NCBI GenBank assembly: GCA_944321875.1
Contig: CALUMX010000009.1
Location: 1 to 64,000 of the forward strand
Source: an uncultured Muribaculaceae bacterium
Lineage (GTDB): Bacteria > Bacteroidota > Bacteroidia > Bacteroidales > Muribaculaceae
DNA: 64,000 bases
Direction: 5' to 3'
In this document: positions 42,456 to 51,913 of the stretch, one piece after another
Layout: every line of letters starts with the position of its first letter
Numbering within the stretch: position 1 is the stretch's first letter
Position numbers and translations under genes: made by a program
Notes under the pieces: model-generated
Databases searched by the model: none
What the model saw: only the letters and a program-made list of their open reading frames with translations
What the model was told of the DNA's origin: nothing

Positions 42456-43751
42456 ATGAAAAACAAGATATTATTAGTGGCGAGCCGGGAATTCTCGGTC
42501 AACGTCAAGAAACGCTCCTTCATCGTTACGACGATTGTCATGCCGGTGCTGATGCTGGTTGTCATGTTGTTGCCGGTGATGTTGATGATTTTTGAGGATA
42601 CCGACCGTAAGACGGTGGCCGTGGTCGACGTGACGGGCGAGTATGTCTCCGCCTTTGAGAGCAACGACAGCTATCTCTATGTGCCTACCGAGAAAATGAC
42701 CAATGCCATGCGGAGCGACTCGACGGATACGGATGCGGTGGTGTATATCTCTGAGAATCTGGTCGAGAATCCTTCGGCGGTTACGGTTTTCTCCCGTAAT
42801 GAGGTGCCGCTAACGCTGTTGGCTGAGGTGGAGGAAGTGCTGTCCGACAAAGTAAGGGAGCAGAAAATGAAGCAGTACGACATTCCGAAGCTGGAGGCGG
42901 TGATGGCCGATTTGCAGCAGGATGTGGAAGTGGGAGCTGTGCGCTGGACCGATGAGGGCGAGCAGCAGTCGATACCGCAGGTGCTGACGATTGTGGGCGG
43001 CATCGGAATGTTTCTGATTTATATATTTGTCATGGGCTATGGAGCGATGGTGATGCAGAGCGTTTCGGAAGAGAAAACTAACCGCATTGTCGAGCTGATT
43101 GTGTCGAGCGTCAAGCCTGTGCAGCTGTTGCTGGGCAAGATTATCGGCATCGGCTGTGTGGGTCTGTTGCAGATGGCCATCTGGGCTGTGTTGCTCCTGG
43201 TGGTGATGCTCGTTGTCGGCATGGTCACGGGTATCGCCCTGATTGGCCAGCCTCCGGTCGACGCGCCTTCGATGGCAGCGGCGGGCGGTATCGACCCCGA
43301 CATCCTGTCGGCTGTGACTTCCGTGGCGACCGTGCCGTTCCTCAAGATATTCATTGTCTTCGTGTTGTGCTTCCTTGGCGGCTATCTCTTCTATGCCTCA
43401 TTCCTTGCCGCTATCGGAGCTGCTGTCAACGAGCCGCAGGACTCCCAGCAGTTGATGATGCCGGTTATCATCGTGCTGATGCTTGCTTTCTATATGGGTT
43501 ATTACGCGATGCTCAACCCTGACAGCACGGCCGTGGCCTGGAGTTCCTACATTCCGATTACGTCGCCGATTGTGCTGATGGTGCGCGTGCCGCTGGGTAT
43601 GCCTCTCTACGAGGTGATAATCGCTCTGGGCGTGCTGTTCCTCTCGGCGTTCGTCATGCTGAAGCTGTCGTCAAAAATCTATCGCACCGGAATCCTGATG
43701 TACGGTAAGAAACCGTCTTTCAAGGAGATTTTCAAGTGGTTGCACTATTGA
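42456..43751 (+). CDS. ABC-2 type permease (NatB-like)
   Basis: The 431-residue protein has an N-terminal transmembrane helix (KRSFIVTTIVMPVLMLVVMLL), a large extracytoplasmic loop of about 150 residues, and five to six helices in the second half, including VMQSVSEEKTNRIVELIVSSVKP, a hallmark of the NatB/YhaP permeases. It partners with the upstream ATPase as an exporter; the substrate is unknown. A 237-bp gap with no gene separates it from the RND operon. Confidence 0.92.
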   Translation: MKNKILLVASREFSVNVKKRSFIVTTIVMPVLMLVVMLLPVMLMIFEDTDRKTVAVVDVTGEYVSAFESNDSYLYVPTEKMTNAMRSDSTDTDAVVYISENLVENPSAVTVFSRNEVPLTLLAEVEEVLSDKVREQKMKQYDIPKLEAVMADLQQDVEVGAVRWTDEGEQQSIPQVLTIVGGIGMFLIYIFVMGYGAMVMQSVSEEKTNRIVELIVSSVKPVQLLLGKIIGIGCVGLLQMAIWAVLLLVVMLVVGMVTGIALIGQPPVDAPSMAAAGGIDPDILSAVTSVATVPFLKIFIVFVLCFLGGYLFYASFLAAIGAAVNEPQDSQQLMMPVIIVLMLAFYMGYYAMLNPDSTAVAWSSYIPITSPIVLMVRVPLGMPLYEVIIALGVLFLSAFVMLKLSSKIYRTGILMYGKKPSFKEIFKWLHY

Positions 43752-43906
43752 TTTCCCGGAAAAAGCATCCCCAAAAGCACCAATTCTATATTGAAAATAA
43801 GCATACAAGGACAAAATAATGTTAATGAAGTGTGTTCTTTAACATATTTTTGTCTGGGTATGTCTTATTTATGATATATGTCATAAATATTGCCGCTGAT
43901 TCTCTG

Positions 43907-43914
43907 TAATTTTG
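43907..43914 (+). promoter_or_regulatory. -7 box (TAATTTTG) of the RND operon
   Basis: TAATTTTG is 75 bp before the adaptor start; a correctly spaced -33 is not evident. No regulator gene is adjacent. Confidence 0.55.
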
Positions 43915-43988
43915 CCCTGAAAAATTGGTTGTGTCCAAGATATTTAGAAGGAAAATACAATAGAATAATTAATATAGAGACTTATCAG

Positions 43989-45158
43989 ATGGACAAAAAA
44001 GCTTTTTTGAAATCGGTAGGGCGTGTTGCCTTGTCGGTTGCAGTATTGGGATTTACGATGGCTTCTTGCGGTAATAAGCAAGAGCAAACGCAGCAGAATG
44101 CGGTTCCGTCGGTGGGTGTGATAACAGTAACTCCACAGACGGTTGAACTGGAAACGGTTTATCCGGCAACAATCAAAGGACAGCGAGATGTAGAGATTCG
44201 TCCACAGGTAACAGGTTTCATTACGCAGGTATGCGTCGATGAAGGCCAGCAGGTAGCCAAGGGTCAGACCTTGTTTGTTATCGACCAAGTGCAGTATCAG
44301 GCCGCTGTCAATCAGGCCCGCGCTACAGTCAACGTGGCGAAGGAGGCTCTCAACAGTGCGGAAATCACAGCCCGCAACAAGCAGAAACTTTATGAGAAGA
44401 ACGTAATCAGCGAATATGAGAACCAGCTTGCGCAGAACGACCTGGCTTCAGCGCGTGCGACTCTGGCTCAGGCACAGGCGACTCTCGTCAATGCCGAGAA
44501 GAATTTGTCGTACACGGTAGTGAAGGCTCCGTCGGCAGGTTATGTCGGAACAATTCCTAACCGGGAAGGTTCGCTGGCAAGCCCGTCGTCGGCTTCTCCT
44601 CTGACAACGGTGAGCGACATTTCCAACGTATATGCCTACATTTCGTTCAACGAGCGTCAGGTACTCGAAATGACGCAGAGCGGCAAGGTGAGCCTGCAGC
44701 AGGCTCTGGACTCTCTCCCTGCGGTGAAACTCCGTCTGTCGGACGGTACGGACTATGCCGTAACGGGTAAGATGTCTACTATCTCAGGTATGCTCAGCGA
44801 CAATACGGGTTCGGCAACGGTCCGCGTGCTGTTCACCAACCAGAACGGTATGCTCCGCAGCGGTTCTACGGGTTCCATCGTGATTCCGGTACATGCGGAG
44901 AACGTGTATCTCGTGCCTCAGAACGCAACCTCTGAAATTCAGGATGCGCGCTTTGCCTATGTCGTAGGAAAGGACAACAAGGTAGAGGCTCGTCAGATAA
45001 AAGTGCTCGCACAGAACGACGGCAAGAACTTCGTAGTTACGTCCGGTCTGAACAAGGGAGACCGCGTAGTGGTGGAAGGTGTCGGCGTGAGCGTACGCGA
45101 AGGCATGACTATCAATCCGGTAGCGCCGAAAGCGGCTGCCGCACAAGAACAGAAGTAA
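43989..45158 (+). CDS. RND efflux periplasmic adaptor (AcrA/MexA family lipoprotein)
   Basis: The 389-residue protein has a lipoprotein signal (lipobox FTMASC) and membrane-fusion protein features: the barrel-sandwich entry IRPQVTGFITQVCVDEGQQV, a helical hairpin of about residues 95-165 (AQAQATLVNAEKNL), the return AGYVGTIPNREGSL, and a beta-barrel/membrane-proximal C-terminus. It links the inner-membrane pump to the outer-membrane factor. It is first in a three-gene operon, 23 bp before the pump gene. I chose the start at 43989 for the signal peptide. Confidence 0.95.
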   Translation: MDKKAFLKSVGRVALSVAVLGFTMASCGNKQEQTQQNAVPSVGVITVTPQTVELETVYPATIKGQRDVEIRPQVTGFITQVCVDEGQQVAKGQTLFVIDQVQYQAAVNQARATVNVAKEALNSAEITARNKQKLYEKNVISEYENQLAQNDLASARATLAQAQATLVNAEKNLSYTVVKAPSAGYVGTIPNREGSLASPSSASPLTTVSDISNVYAYISFNERQVLEMTQSGKVSLQQALDSLPAVKLRLSDGTDYAVTGKMSTISGMLSDNTGSATVRVLFTNQNGMLRSGSTGSIVIPVHAENVYLVPQNATSEIQDARFAYVVGKDNKVEARQIKVLAQNDGKNFVVTSGLNKGDRVVVEGVGVSVREGMTINPVAPKAAAAQEQK

Positions 45159-45181
45159 ACTCATAAAACGAAACGAATATT

Positions 45182-48100
45182 ATGAACTTAGATAATTTTA
45201 TCAAACGGCCTGTACTATCGACCGTGATTTCCATCTTTATCGTGATTCTCGGTATCGTTGGAATGTTGTGGTTGCCGATTACGCAATATCCGGATATTGC
45301 GCCGCCTACGATTTCCGTACAGACCACCTATCAGGGAGCGAATGCCCAGACCGTGCTGAATTCGGTCATCGCTCCTCTGGAAGAGCAGATTAACGGTGCG
45401 GAAGGCATGATGTACATGACATCAACAGCCACCAACACCGGTGCTGCCAACATTTCGATTACCTTTGAGCAGGGTTTCGACCCGGATATGGCTGCCGTCG
45501 ACGTGCAGAACCGTGTGGCAAAGGCTCAGAGCCAGTTGCCTGCCGAGGTAACGAAGGTGGGTGTCATCACGCAGAAGCGTCAGACATCCATGCTTATGGT
45601 ATTCTCTCTCTATTCTCCGACCGACGAATACAGCTCGGAGTTTATTGAGAACTACATGTCAATCAACGTGATTCCGCAGATTAAGCGTGTGTCGGGTGTG
45701 GGTGACGCGATGGTGCTGGGTGCCGACTACTCCATGCGTATCTGGCTGAATCCGGACGTGATGGCTCAGTACAACATGATGCCGGACGACGTGGTTGCCG
45801 CTCTTGCTGAGCAGAACATCGAGGCGGCTCCGGGTCAGTTTGGTGAACGCGGTGAGCAGACCTTCCAGTACATTATGCGCTACAAGGGACGTCTGATTAC
45901 GCCGGAGGAATTCGGTAACATCATTATCCGTGCCGACAAGAACGGTGAGGTGCTTTACCTGAAGGATGTGGCAGAACTGGAGCTGGGTCGTGCTGACTAC
46001 GGTTATACCAACAAGACTAACGGCCACCATTCAGTATCGGCCATCATCTTCCAGACGGCAGGTTCCAACGCGACAGCCGTCATCAACGGTATCCTTGAAG
46101 AAATCCACAAGGCGGAACTCGACCTTCCGAAGGGATTGGAATTCAACGTGATGATGAACACCAACGACTTCTTGTTCGCCTCTATCGAAGAGGTAATCAA
46201 GACTCTTATCGAGGCGTTTATCCTCGTGTTCATCGTGGTTTACATCTTCCTGCAGGACCTCCGCTCTACGATTATCCCGGCTATTGCCATTCCGGTGGCG
46301 CTGATTGGTACGTTCTTCGGTCTGTACCTGATTGGCTTCTCCATCAACTTGCTTACACTCTCCGCTTTGGTGCTTGCGATTGCGATTGTGGTCGACGATG
46401 CCATAGTGGTGGTCGAGGCCGTCCACGCCAAGCTCGACGAGGGCTATACCTCCTCGCGTCTTGCGGCCATCGATGCGATGCGTGAAATCGGCGGTGCCAT
46501 CATTTCGATTACGCTGGTCATGATGCTTGTGTTTGTGCCGGTATCCTTCATGCCGGGTACGTCGGGTATCTTCTACCGTCAGTTCGGTCTGACAATGGCC
46601 ATCGCCATCGGTCTGTCGGCTCTTAACGCCTTGACGCTTTCTCCGGCGTTGTGTGCCTTGTTCCTGAAACCGCACAAAGAGGAGGATGGTAAGAAGAAGA
46701 CTATTGTGGCTCGTTTCCACGAAGGCTTCAACCGCATGTATGAAAAGGTGCTTCACCATTATAACGGTTATACGCGCTTCTTCATCAATCATAAGATTAC
46801 GTCGTTCGGCATCGTCGGTGCCAGCATCGTCGGCCTTGTGCTTTTGATGATGTCCACTTCTACTGCCCTCGTGCCGAATGAGGATACGGGTACGCTGTTC
46901 TGTATGGTGACCATGCCGCCTGCAACATCTTTGGAAGAGACAGAGAAGACGCTTGACGAGATTGACGATATCATCGCCTCCATTCCGGCCATCAAGGACC
47001 GTACGGAGATTGTCGGTTATAGCTTCCTTGCCGGTCAGGGTAGTACATACGGTACGTTCATCATCAAGCTGAAGGATTGGAGTGAGCGTGGAGAGAACGA
47101 GAGCGCGGAAGCCGTGCTCGGACAACTCTATGCGATGGCCGGACAGCGCATCAAGTCGGGTACAGCCCTGTTCTTCCAGCCTCCTATGATTTCCGGTTAC
47201 TCTGTGACCAGCGGTTTCGAAATGAAGCTGCAGGATAAGACGGGTGGCGACATCAACAAGTTCTCGCAGATTGCCCAGACCTTTATCGGCAAGCTGCAGC
47301 AGCGTCCGGAAGTGGCTCAGGCCTATACGACCTTCAACCCGAACTTCCCGCAGTATCTTGTAAACGTCGACGTTGCGAAGACCAAGCAGGCCGGCATCAG
47401 CCCGAACACCGTACTCTCTACGCTGCAGGGTTACTTCGGCGGTATGTATGTCTCCAACTTCAACCGTTTCGGTAAGCTCTACCGTGTGATGATGCAGGCT
47501 GACCCGTCAGCCCGAATCTCTCCGGAGTCGCTCAACAATGTGAAGGTACGCGTCGGAGGCGAGATGGCGCCGATTACCAACTTCATGACGCTGGAGCGTG
47601 TCTACGGTCCTGATATCATCAGCCGTTTCAACATGTACACGGCGATTACAGTCAACGGTCTGCCGGCAGCCGGCTACAGCTCTGGTGACGTAATCAAGGC
47701 CATCCAGGAAGTCGCTGCTGAAACGCTTCCGCAGGGCTACGGTTACGAGTTCTCCGGTATGACCCGTGAGGAACAGGATACGTCGGCCAGCTCAACGGCT
47801 ATCGTCTTCGGTCTGTGTCTGCTCTTCGTCTACCTGTTGCTGTCGGCACAGTACGAGAGCTACATCCTGCCGTTGGCGGTTATCCTCTCCATTCCGTTCG
47901 GTCTGTTCGGTTCGTTTGTCTTTGCCAAGATATTCGGTATCGACAACAACATCTACCTGCAGATTGGTTTGATTATGCTTATCGGTCTGTTGGCTAAGAA
48001 TGCCATCCTTATCGTTGAGTTCGCGCTCGACCGCCGCAAGACCGGTATGAGCATCATCGGAGCGGCCGTTGCCGGAGCCTCAGCCCGTCTGCGCCCGATT

Positions 48101-48361
48101 TTGATGACCTCGTTTGCGATGATTATCGGTCTGTTGCCGCTGATGTTTGCCCACGGCGTAGGTGCCAACGGTAACAGCTCACTCGGTACGGGAGCCGTCG
48201 GCGGTATGTTGATTGGTATGATTCTCCAGGTGCTCATCGTTCCGGCTCTGTTCGTTGCGTTTGAGATTATCCAGGAAAAGATTTCTCCGCTCAAGTGGAA
48301 AGATACCGACAATGCAGAAATTGAGTCTCAGATTGAGCAATATTCACGCAATAATAAGTAA
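45182..48361 (+). CDS. RND multidrug efflux permease (AcrB/MexB, HAE1 family)
   Basis: The 1059-residue protein has the twelve-helix RND plan with two large periplasmic loops. Landmarks include FIKRPVLSTVISIFIVILG at TM1, the proton-relay aspartates in AIVVDDAIVVVEAV of TM4, and LIMLIGLLAKNAILIVEFA in TM10 with the conserved lysine. It should form a trimer that exports hydrophobic compounds or bile-acid-like molecules, driven by protons. Its operon partners are the AcrA-like and TolC-like genes on each side. Confidence 0.96.
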   Translation: MNLDNFIKRPVLSTVISIFIVILGIVGMLWLPITQYPDIAPPTISVQTTYQGANAQTVLNSVIAPLEEQINGAEGMMYMTSTATNTGAANISITFEQGFDPDMAAVDVQNRVAKAQSQLPAEVTKVGVITQKRQTSMLMVFSLYSPTDEYSSEFIENYMSINVIPQIKRVSGVGDAMVLGADYSMRIWLNPDVMAQYNMMPDDVVAALAEQNIEAAPGQFGERGEQTFQYIMRYKGRLITPEEFGNIIIRADKNGEVLYLKDVAELELGRADYGYTNKTNGHHSVSAIIFQTAGSNATAVINGILEEIHKAELDLPKGLEFNVMMNTNDFLFASIEEVIKTLIEAFILVFIVVYIFLQDLRSTIIPAIAIPVALIGTFFGLYLIGFSINLLTLSALVLAIAIVVDDAIVVVEAVHAKLDEGYTSSRLAAIDAMREIGGAIISITLVMMLVFVPVSFMPGTSGIFYRQFGLTMAIAIGLSALNALTLSPALCALFLKPHKEEDGKKKTIVARFHEGFNRMYEKVLHHYNGYTRFFINHKITSFGIVGASIVGLVLLMMSTSTALVPNEDTGTLFCMVTMPPATSLEETEKTLDEIDDIIASIPAIKDRTEIVGYSFLAGQGSTYGTFIIKLKDWSERGENESAEAVLGQLYAMAGQRIKSGTALFFQPPMISGYSVTSGFEMKLQDKTGGDINKFSQIAQTFIGKLQQRPEVAQAYTTFNPNFPQYLVNVDVAKTKQAGISPNTVLSTLQGYFGGMYVSNFNRFGKLYRVMMQADPSARISPESLNNVKVRVGGEMAPITNFMTLERVYGPDIISRFNMYTAITVNGLPAAGYSSGDVIKAIQEVAAETLPQGYGYEFSGMTREEQDTSASSTAIVFGLCLLFVYLLLSAQYESYILPLAVILSIPFGLFGSFVFAKIFGIDNNIYLQIGLIMLIGLLAKNAILIVEFALDRRKTGMSIIGAAVAGASARLRPILMTSFAMIIGLLPLMFAHGVGANGNSSLGTGAVGGMLIGMILQVLIVPALFVAFEIIQEKISPLKWKDTDNAEIESQIEQYSRNNK

Positions 48362-48372
48362 CTTTACAGGAA

Positions 48373-49767
48373 ATGAAGATAACCAAATATATCATAGCAG
48401 CAGTCGTCGTGGCACTCGCCACGACGATGAGCAGCTGCCACATCTACAAAAAGTTTGATTTGCCGCAGGAAGGACTGTCGGCAGAGGTGGCAGAGGCTCA
48501 GAAGGAAGCTGTCGATTCGACGGCGGTGGGCAATGTCGACTGGCAGGAGATGTTCACAGACCCCCAGTTGCAGGCGCTCATCATGATTGCTCTCGACAAT
48601 AATGTCGACCTTGAGAATGCCCGTCTCAACGTGGAGATGGCCAACGCTCAGCTCCTCGGAGCGAAGTTGAGCTATCTGCCGTCGGTGACGTTGTCGCCGA
48701 ATGCCGGCGCGATGTCTATCGCCGGTTCCAAGATAACCCGCGACACCTGGTCTTACCAGATTCCGGCTCAGGCCAGCTGGGAAATCGACCTGTTCGGCCG
48801 TCTGCTCAACACAAAGCGTCAGGCTAAGGCCTCTCTGCTGCAGAGCGAGGCTTACCAGCAGGCAGTACGCTCGCAGCTAATCAGCGGCGTGGCCAACTGC
48901 TACTACACTATCGTGATGCTGGAGGAACAGCTTCAGCTGATGCACGCCACAGCCGACCTCTGGGAGAAGAGCGTAAAGACGATGCAGGACTTGAAGGAAG
49001 CCGGCCGCTACAATGAGGTGGCAGTCGTACAAAGCAAGGCCAACTACAACAGCTTGCTGGCTTCGATTCCACAAACGGAGGAGAGCCTGCATTCAGCCTA
49101 TAACTCTCTGTCGCTGTTGCTGAACCGCATGCCGGGCACGGTGGAATGGGAAGTGGATACGGCTTATGAGCCGACTTTCCCGGAATATATGGAAGAGGGT
49201 ATTCCTTTGAAATATCTGGCTGCGCGTCCCGACGTGCAGGCTGCCGAGCAGTCGCTGGCCATCGCCTACTATTCGACGAACCTTGCCCGTTCGGCATTCT
49301 ATCCTAACCTGGTGCTCTCCGTGAGCGGCGGCTATACGAACCTCATCGGCTCCATCATCAAGAATCCGGGCGAATGGTTCTACCAGCTTGCCGCACAGCT
49401 GACGGCTCCACTCTTCAACCGCGGTACGAACATCGCCAACCTGAAGGCTGCGAAGGCTGCACAGCAACAGTCGCTCAACACGTTTGAATATACGGTCATG
49501 AGCGCCGGTGCGGAGGTTTCGGACGCATTGGTGTCCTACACGAAGAACAAGGAGCGTGTGGGCTATATCAAGGAGCAGGTGGACAACTTGTCGAAAGCGG
49601 TGGAATACAACAACGACTTGCTGCTTTACGGCACGGCTACTTATCTGGAAGTGCTGACGGCTCAACAGTCGCTGCTCAACGCCCAGATGAGCATGCTGCA
49701 GTGCGAGCTGGCATTGCGTCAGTCGGCCATCAGCGTCTACCAGTCGCTTGGCGGCGGCCGCTTGTAG
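48373..49767 (+). CDS. Outer-membrane efflux lipoprotein (OprM/NodT, TolC family)
   Basis: The 464-residue protein has a lipobox TTMSSC after a short signal, two OEP repeats with LENARLNVEMANAQLLGAKL and the family motif SWEIDLFGRL, and paired NTKRQAKASLLQSEAYQQAV helices. It is a trimeric outer-membrane exit duct. It follows the permease by 11 bp and completes the tripartite pump. Confidence 0.95.
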   Translation: MKITKYIIAAVVVALATTMSSCHIYKKFDLPQEGLSAEVAEAQKEAVDSTAVGNVDWQEMFTDPQLQALIMIALDNNVDLENARLNVEMANAQLLGAKLSYLPSVTLSPNAGAMSIAGSKITRDTWSYQIPAQASWEIDLFGRLLNTKRQAKASLLQSEAYQQAVRSQLISGVANCYYTIVMLEEQLQLMHATADLWEKSVKTMQDLKEAGRYNEVAVVQSKANYNSLLASIPQTEESLHSAYNSLSLLLNRMPGTVEWEVDTAYEPTFPEYMEEGIPLKYLAARPDVQAAEQSLAIAYYSTNLARSAFYPNLVLSVSGGYTNLIGSIIKNPGEWFYQLAAQLTAPLFNRGTNIANLKAAKAAQQQSLNTFEYTVMSAGAEVSDALVSYTKNKERVGYIKEQVDNLSKAVEYNNDLLLYGTATYLEVLTAQQSLLNAQMSMLQCELALRQSAISVYQSLGGGRL

Positions 49768-49815
49768 GCTAATATGAGAATGATTAACTTAACAAAACCT
49801 TAAATACAAAACACG

Positions 49816-50610
49816 ATGATAAGTCCATTAGCATTTGTCGACCCGGCAGCGAAAGTCGGCGGCAACGTAACGGTTTATCCGTTTGCCTTCATCGACAAGA
49901 ATGTCGAGATTGGCGACGGGTGCGTGATTATGCCTCACGCATGTATCATGTCGGGCGCGCGTCTCGGCAAGAATGTGAAAGTGTATAACGGCGCCATTGT
50001 CAGCGCGGAGCCGCAGGATTTCCGTTGGAAAGGCGAGAATTCGCTGACGGAGATTGGCGACAACACCGTCATCCGCGAGATGGCCATCATCAACCGCAGT
50101 ATCCATGAGGGGGGAGCGACCCGTATCGGAGCCGATACCTTTATCATGGGCGAGGTCCATATCGGACATGATACGGTTGTGGCCAACAAGTGTGTAATCG
50201 GTAACAATGTGCTGATTTCAGGCGATGTGCATATCGACAGCTTCACCATCCTGTCGACAGGCTGCAAGCTGTTTGAGGGCAGCCATGTGGGCAGCTGGGT
50301 GTTCATCAAGGGCGGTTGCCGCATTTCGGGTAACGTGCCGCCGTTTGTGGTTATTGCCCACAATCCGGCACAGTACTACGGTGTCAATGCAACGATTATG
50401 CGTCACAAGAACATGTTCACGGAGGCTGGTATCGACGTAGTGGCTAAGGCTTATCGCCATATTTATCAGTGCAACGTGTCGCTCTTCAACGCTTTGCGAC
50501 GGGTACGCAAGGACGTGGAGCCTTGCAAGGAGCGCGATATGATTCTTGATTTCATCGAGAAGAATGACAACAAGATTATAGCGTTGCCGAAATTTGACGT
50601 ATATCAATAG
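49816..50610 (+). CDS. lpxA: Acyl-ACP--UDP-N-acetylglucosamine O-acyltransferase (LpxA family)
   Basis: The 264-residue protein is a left-handed beta-helix with about eight hexapeptide coils (VGGNVTVYPFAFIDKNVEIG, VIGNNVLISGDVHI) and a C-terminal helical domain. LpxA features are HEGGATRIG and VHIGHDT, which contains the expected catalytic histidine, with PPFVVIAHNPA near the acyl site. It adds 3-hydroxyacyl chains to UDP-GlcNAc in lipid A synthesis. It sits alone 48 bp after the efflux operon rather than beside lpxD/lpxC-fabZ, where Bacteroidota normally keep lpxA, so it may be a second copy. Confidence 0.85.
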   Translation: MISPLAFVDPAAKVGGNVTVYPFAFIDKNVEIGDGCVIMPHACIMSGARLGKNVKVYNGAIVSAEPQDFRWKGENSLTEIGDNTVIREMAIINRSIHEGGATRIGADTFIMGEVHIGHDTVVANKCVIGNNVLISGDVHIDSFTILSTGCKLFEGSHVGSWVFIKGGCRISGNVPPFVVIAHNPAQYYGVNATIMRHKNMFTEAGIDVVAKAYRHIYQCNVSLFNALRRVRKDVEPCKERDMILDFIEKNDNKIIALPKFDVYQ

Positions 50611-50635
50611 CCAATCAATACAAACTATAGGACGG

Positions 50636-50680
50636 TGCGGGTGTGTGTCCCTGAGGGGATGCACACCCGTTCCATTTTTT
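50636..50680 (+). terminator. Terminator after lpxA
   Basis: CGGGTGTG and the near-complementary CACACCCG with an imperfect inner stem are followed by TTCCATTTTTTC. Confidence 0.65.
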
Positions 50681-50691
50681 CAGGGTCGCGC

Positions 50692-50738
50692 ACAAAAAAA
50701 CGTCTCCCCGCAAGTCATCCAAGACTTGCGGGGAGGCG
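50692..50738 (-). terminator. Terminator of meaB
   Basis: CTCCCCGCAAGTC and GACTTGCGGGGAG form a perfect 13-bp stem; on the minus strand a run of seven T follows. Confidence 0.93.
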
Positions 50739-50762
50739 GTATTGTAAAGTAGCGGTTGCGGC

Positions 50763-51896
50763 CTATTTGAGACCGAGTTTCGCAAAGTAGAAGTCGAGTA
50801 CCTCGCGGGCAGCGACAAATGAGCTTTGGCGGGCTGCCAGCACGTTTTCCTGCTTCTTCTTCAGCATCGCAGCGATTTCCTCGTCGCGGTAGAAGTTGGA
50901 CTTCAGATGCTCGTCGATGGTCTCATACATCCAGTATTTCTCCTGCTCCATGCGTCGGTGCTCGAAGAAACCGTTGCCCTTGACGTATTCGAAGTAGCGG
51001 TCAATCATGTCCCACACTTCCTTGATGCCCAGTTCGTAGTAGCCTGAGTAGGTAAGCACTTCCGGCATCCATCCCGACGTTGTGGGCGGGAAGAGGTGGA
51101 GCGCGCTCTGGAACTGTGCCTTGGCGAGGTTGGCACGGTCGATGTTGTCGCCGTCGGCCTTGTTGATGACGATGCCGTCAGCCATTTCCATGATGCCTCG
51201 CTTGATGCCCTGCAACTCGTCGCCCGTTCCTGCCAACTGGATGAGGAGGAAGAAGTCGACCATGGAGTGAACGGCCGTTTCGCTCTGGCCTACGCCGACG
51301 GTCTCGACGAAGATGTTGTTGTAGCCTGCGGCCTCACAGAGCACGATGGTCTCGCGCGTCTTGCGGGCTACGCCGCCGAGGGAGCCTGCCGATGGGCTGG
51401 GACGGATGAACGCGTTCGGATGGATGGACAGTTTCTCCATGCGCGTCTTGTCGCCGAGGATACTACCCTTGGTGCGCTCGCTCGAAGGGTCGATGGCCAG
51501 CACGGCCAGTTTGCCGCCGTCCTTCAGCACGTGAAGGCCGAAGACGTCGATTGACGTACTCTTGCCCGCTCCCGGAACGCCGGTGATACCGATGCGGCGG
51601 GAATTGCCGGCATGAGGCAGACATTTTTCAATCACCTCCTGCGCGAGTGCCTGATGGTCGGCAGCCTGGCTCTCCACCAGCGTCACCGCACGGCTGAGCA
51701 CCGTTACGTCGCCCTTGAGGATGCCCTCTACATATTCGCCTGCCGTCATGAGGCGCTTGCGCTTGACGGGACGCATGTAAGGGTTGACTTTCGGAGGCTC
51801 GGGCACTCCGTTGTTGACCGTCAGTCCCATGAACTGGTCGCTGTTCTCGGGATGTTCGGTCGTGTTGTGGCTTACATCATGATTGAGATATTCCAT
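50763..51896 (-). CDS. meaB: Methylmalonyl-CoA mutase-associated GTPase MeaB
   Basis: The 377-residue G3E-type GTPase has Walker A GITGVPGAGKST, switch-region DPSSERTKGSILGDKTRM, NAFIRPSPSAGSLGGVARKT, VETVGVGQSE (Walker B region) and NKADGDN for guanine recognition. It loads and protects B12 in methylmalonyl-CoA mutase, used for propionate/succinate metabolism. No mutase gene is in the window. It is last of three minus-strand genes after two DUF1573 genes, with a 17-bp gap. Confidence 0.94.
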   Translation of the reverse strand: MEYLNHDVSHNTTEHPENSDQFMGLTVNNGVPEPPKVNPYMRPVKRKRLMTAGEYVEGILKGDVTVLSRAVTLVESQAADHQALAQEVIEKCLPHAGNSRRIGITGVPGAGKSTSIDVFGLHVLKDGGKLAVLAIDPSSERTKGSILGDKTRMEKLSIHPNAFIRPSPSAGSLGGVARKTRETIVLCEAAGYNNIFVETVGVGQSETAVHSMVDFFLLIQLAGTGDELQGIKRGIMEMADGIVINKADGDNIDRANLAKAQFQSALHLFPPTTSGWMPEVLTYSGYYELGIKEVWDMIDRYFEYVKGNGFFEHRRMEQEKYWMYETIDEHLKSNFYRDEEIAAMLKKKQENVLAARQSSFVAAREVLDFYFAKLGLK

Positions 51897-51913
51897 ATCG
51901 TTGTCTTTTTTGT

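Noticed and set aside
46031-47125. 364-codon minus-strand frame inside the RND permease
   Set aside because: Antisense shadow with His/Arg-rich composition.
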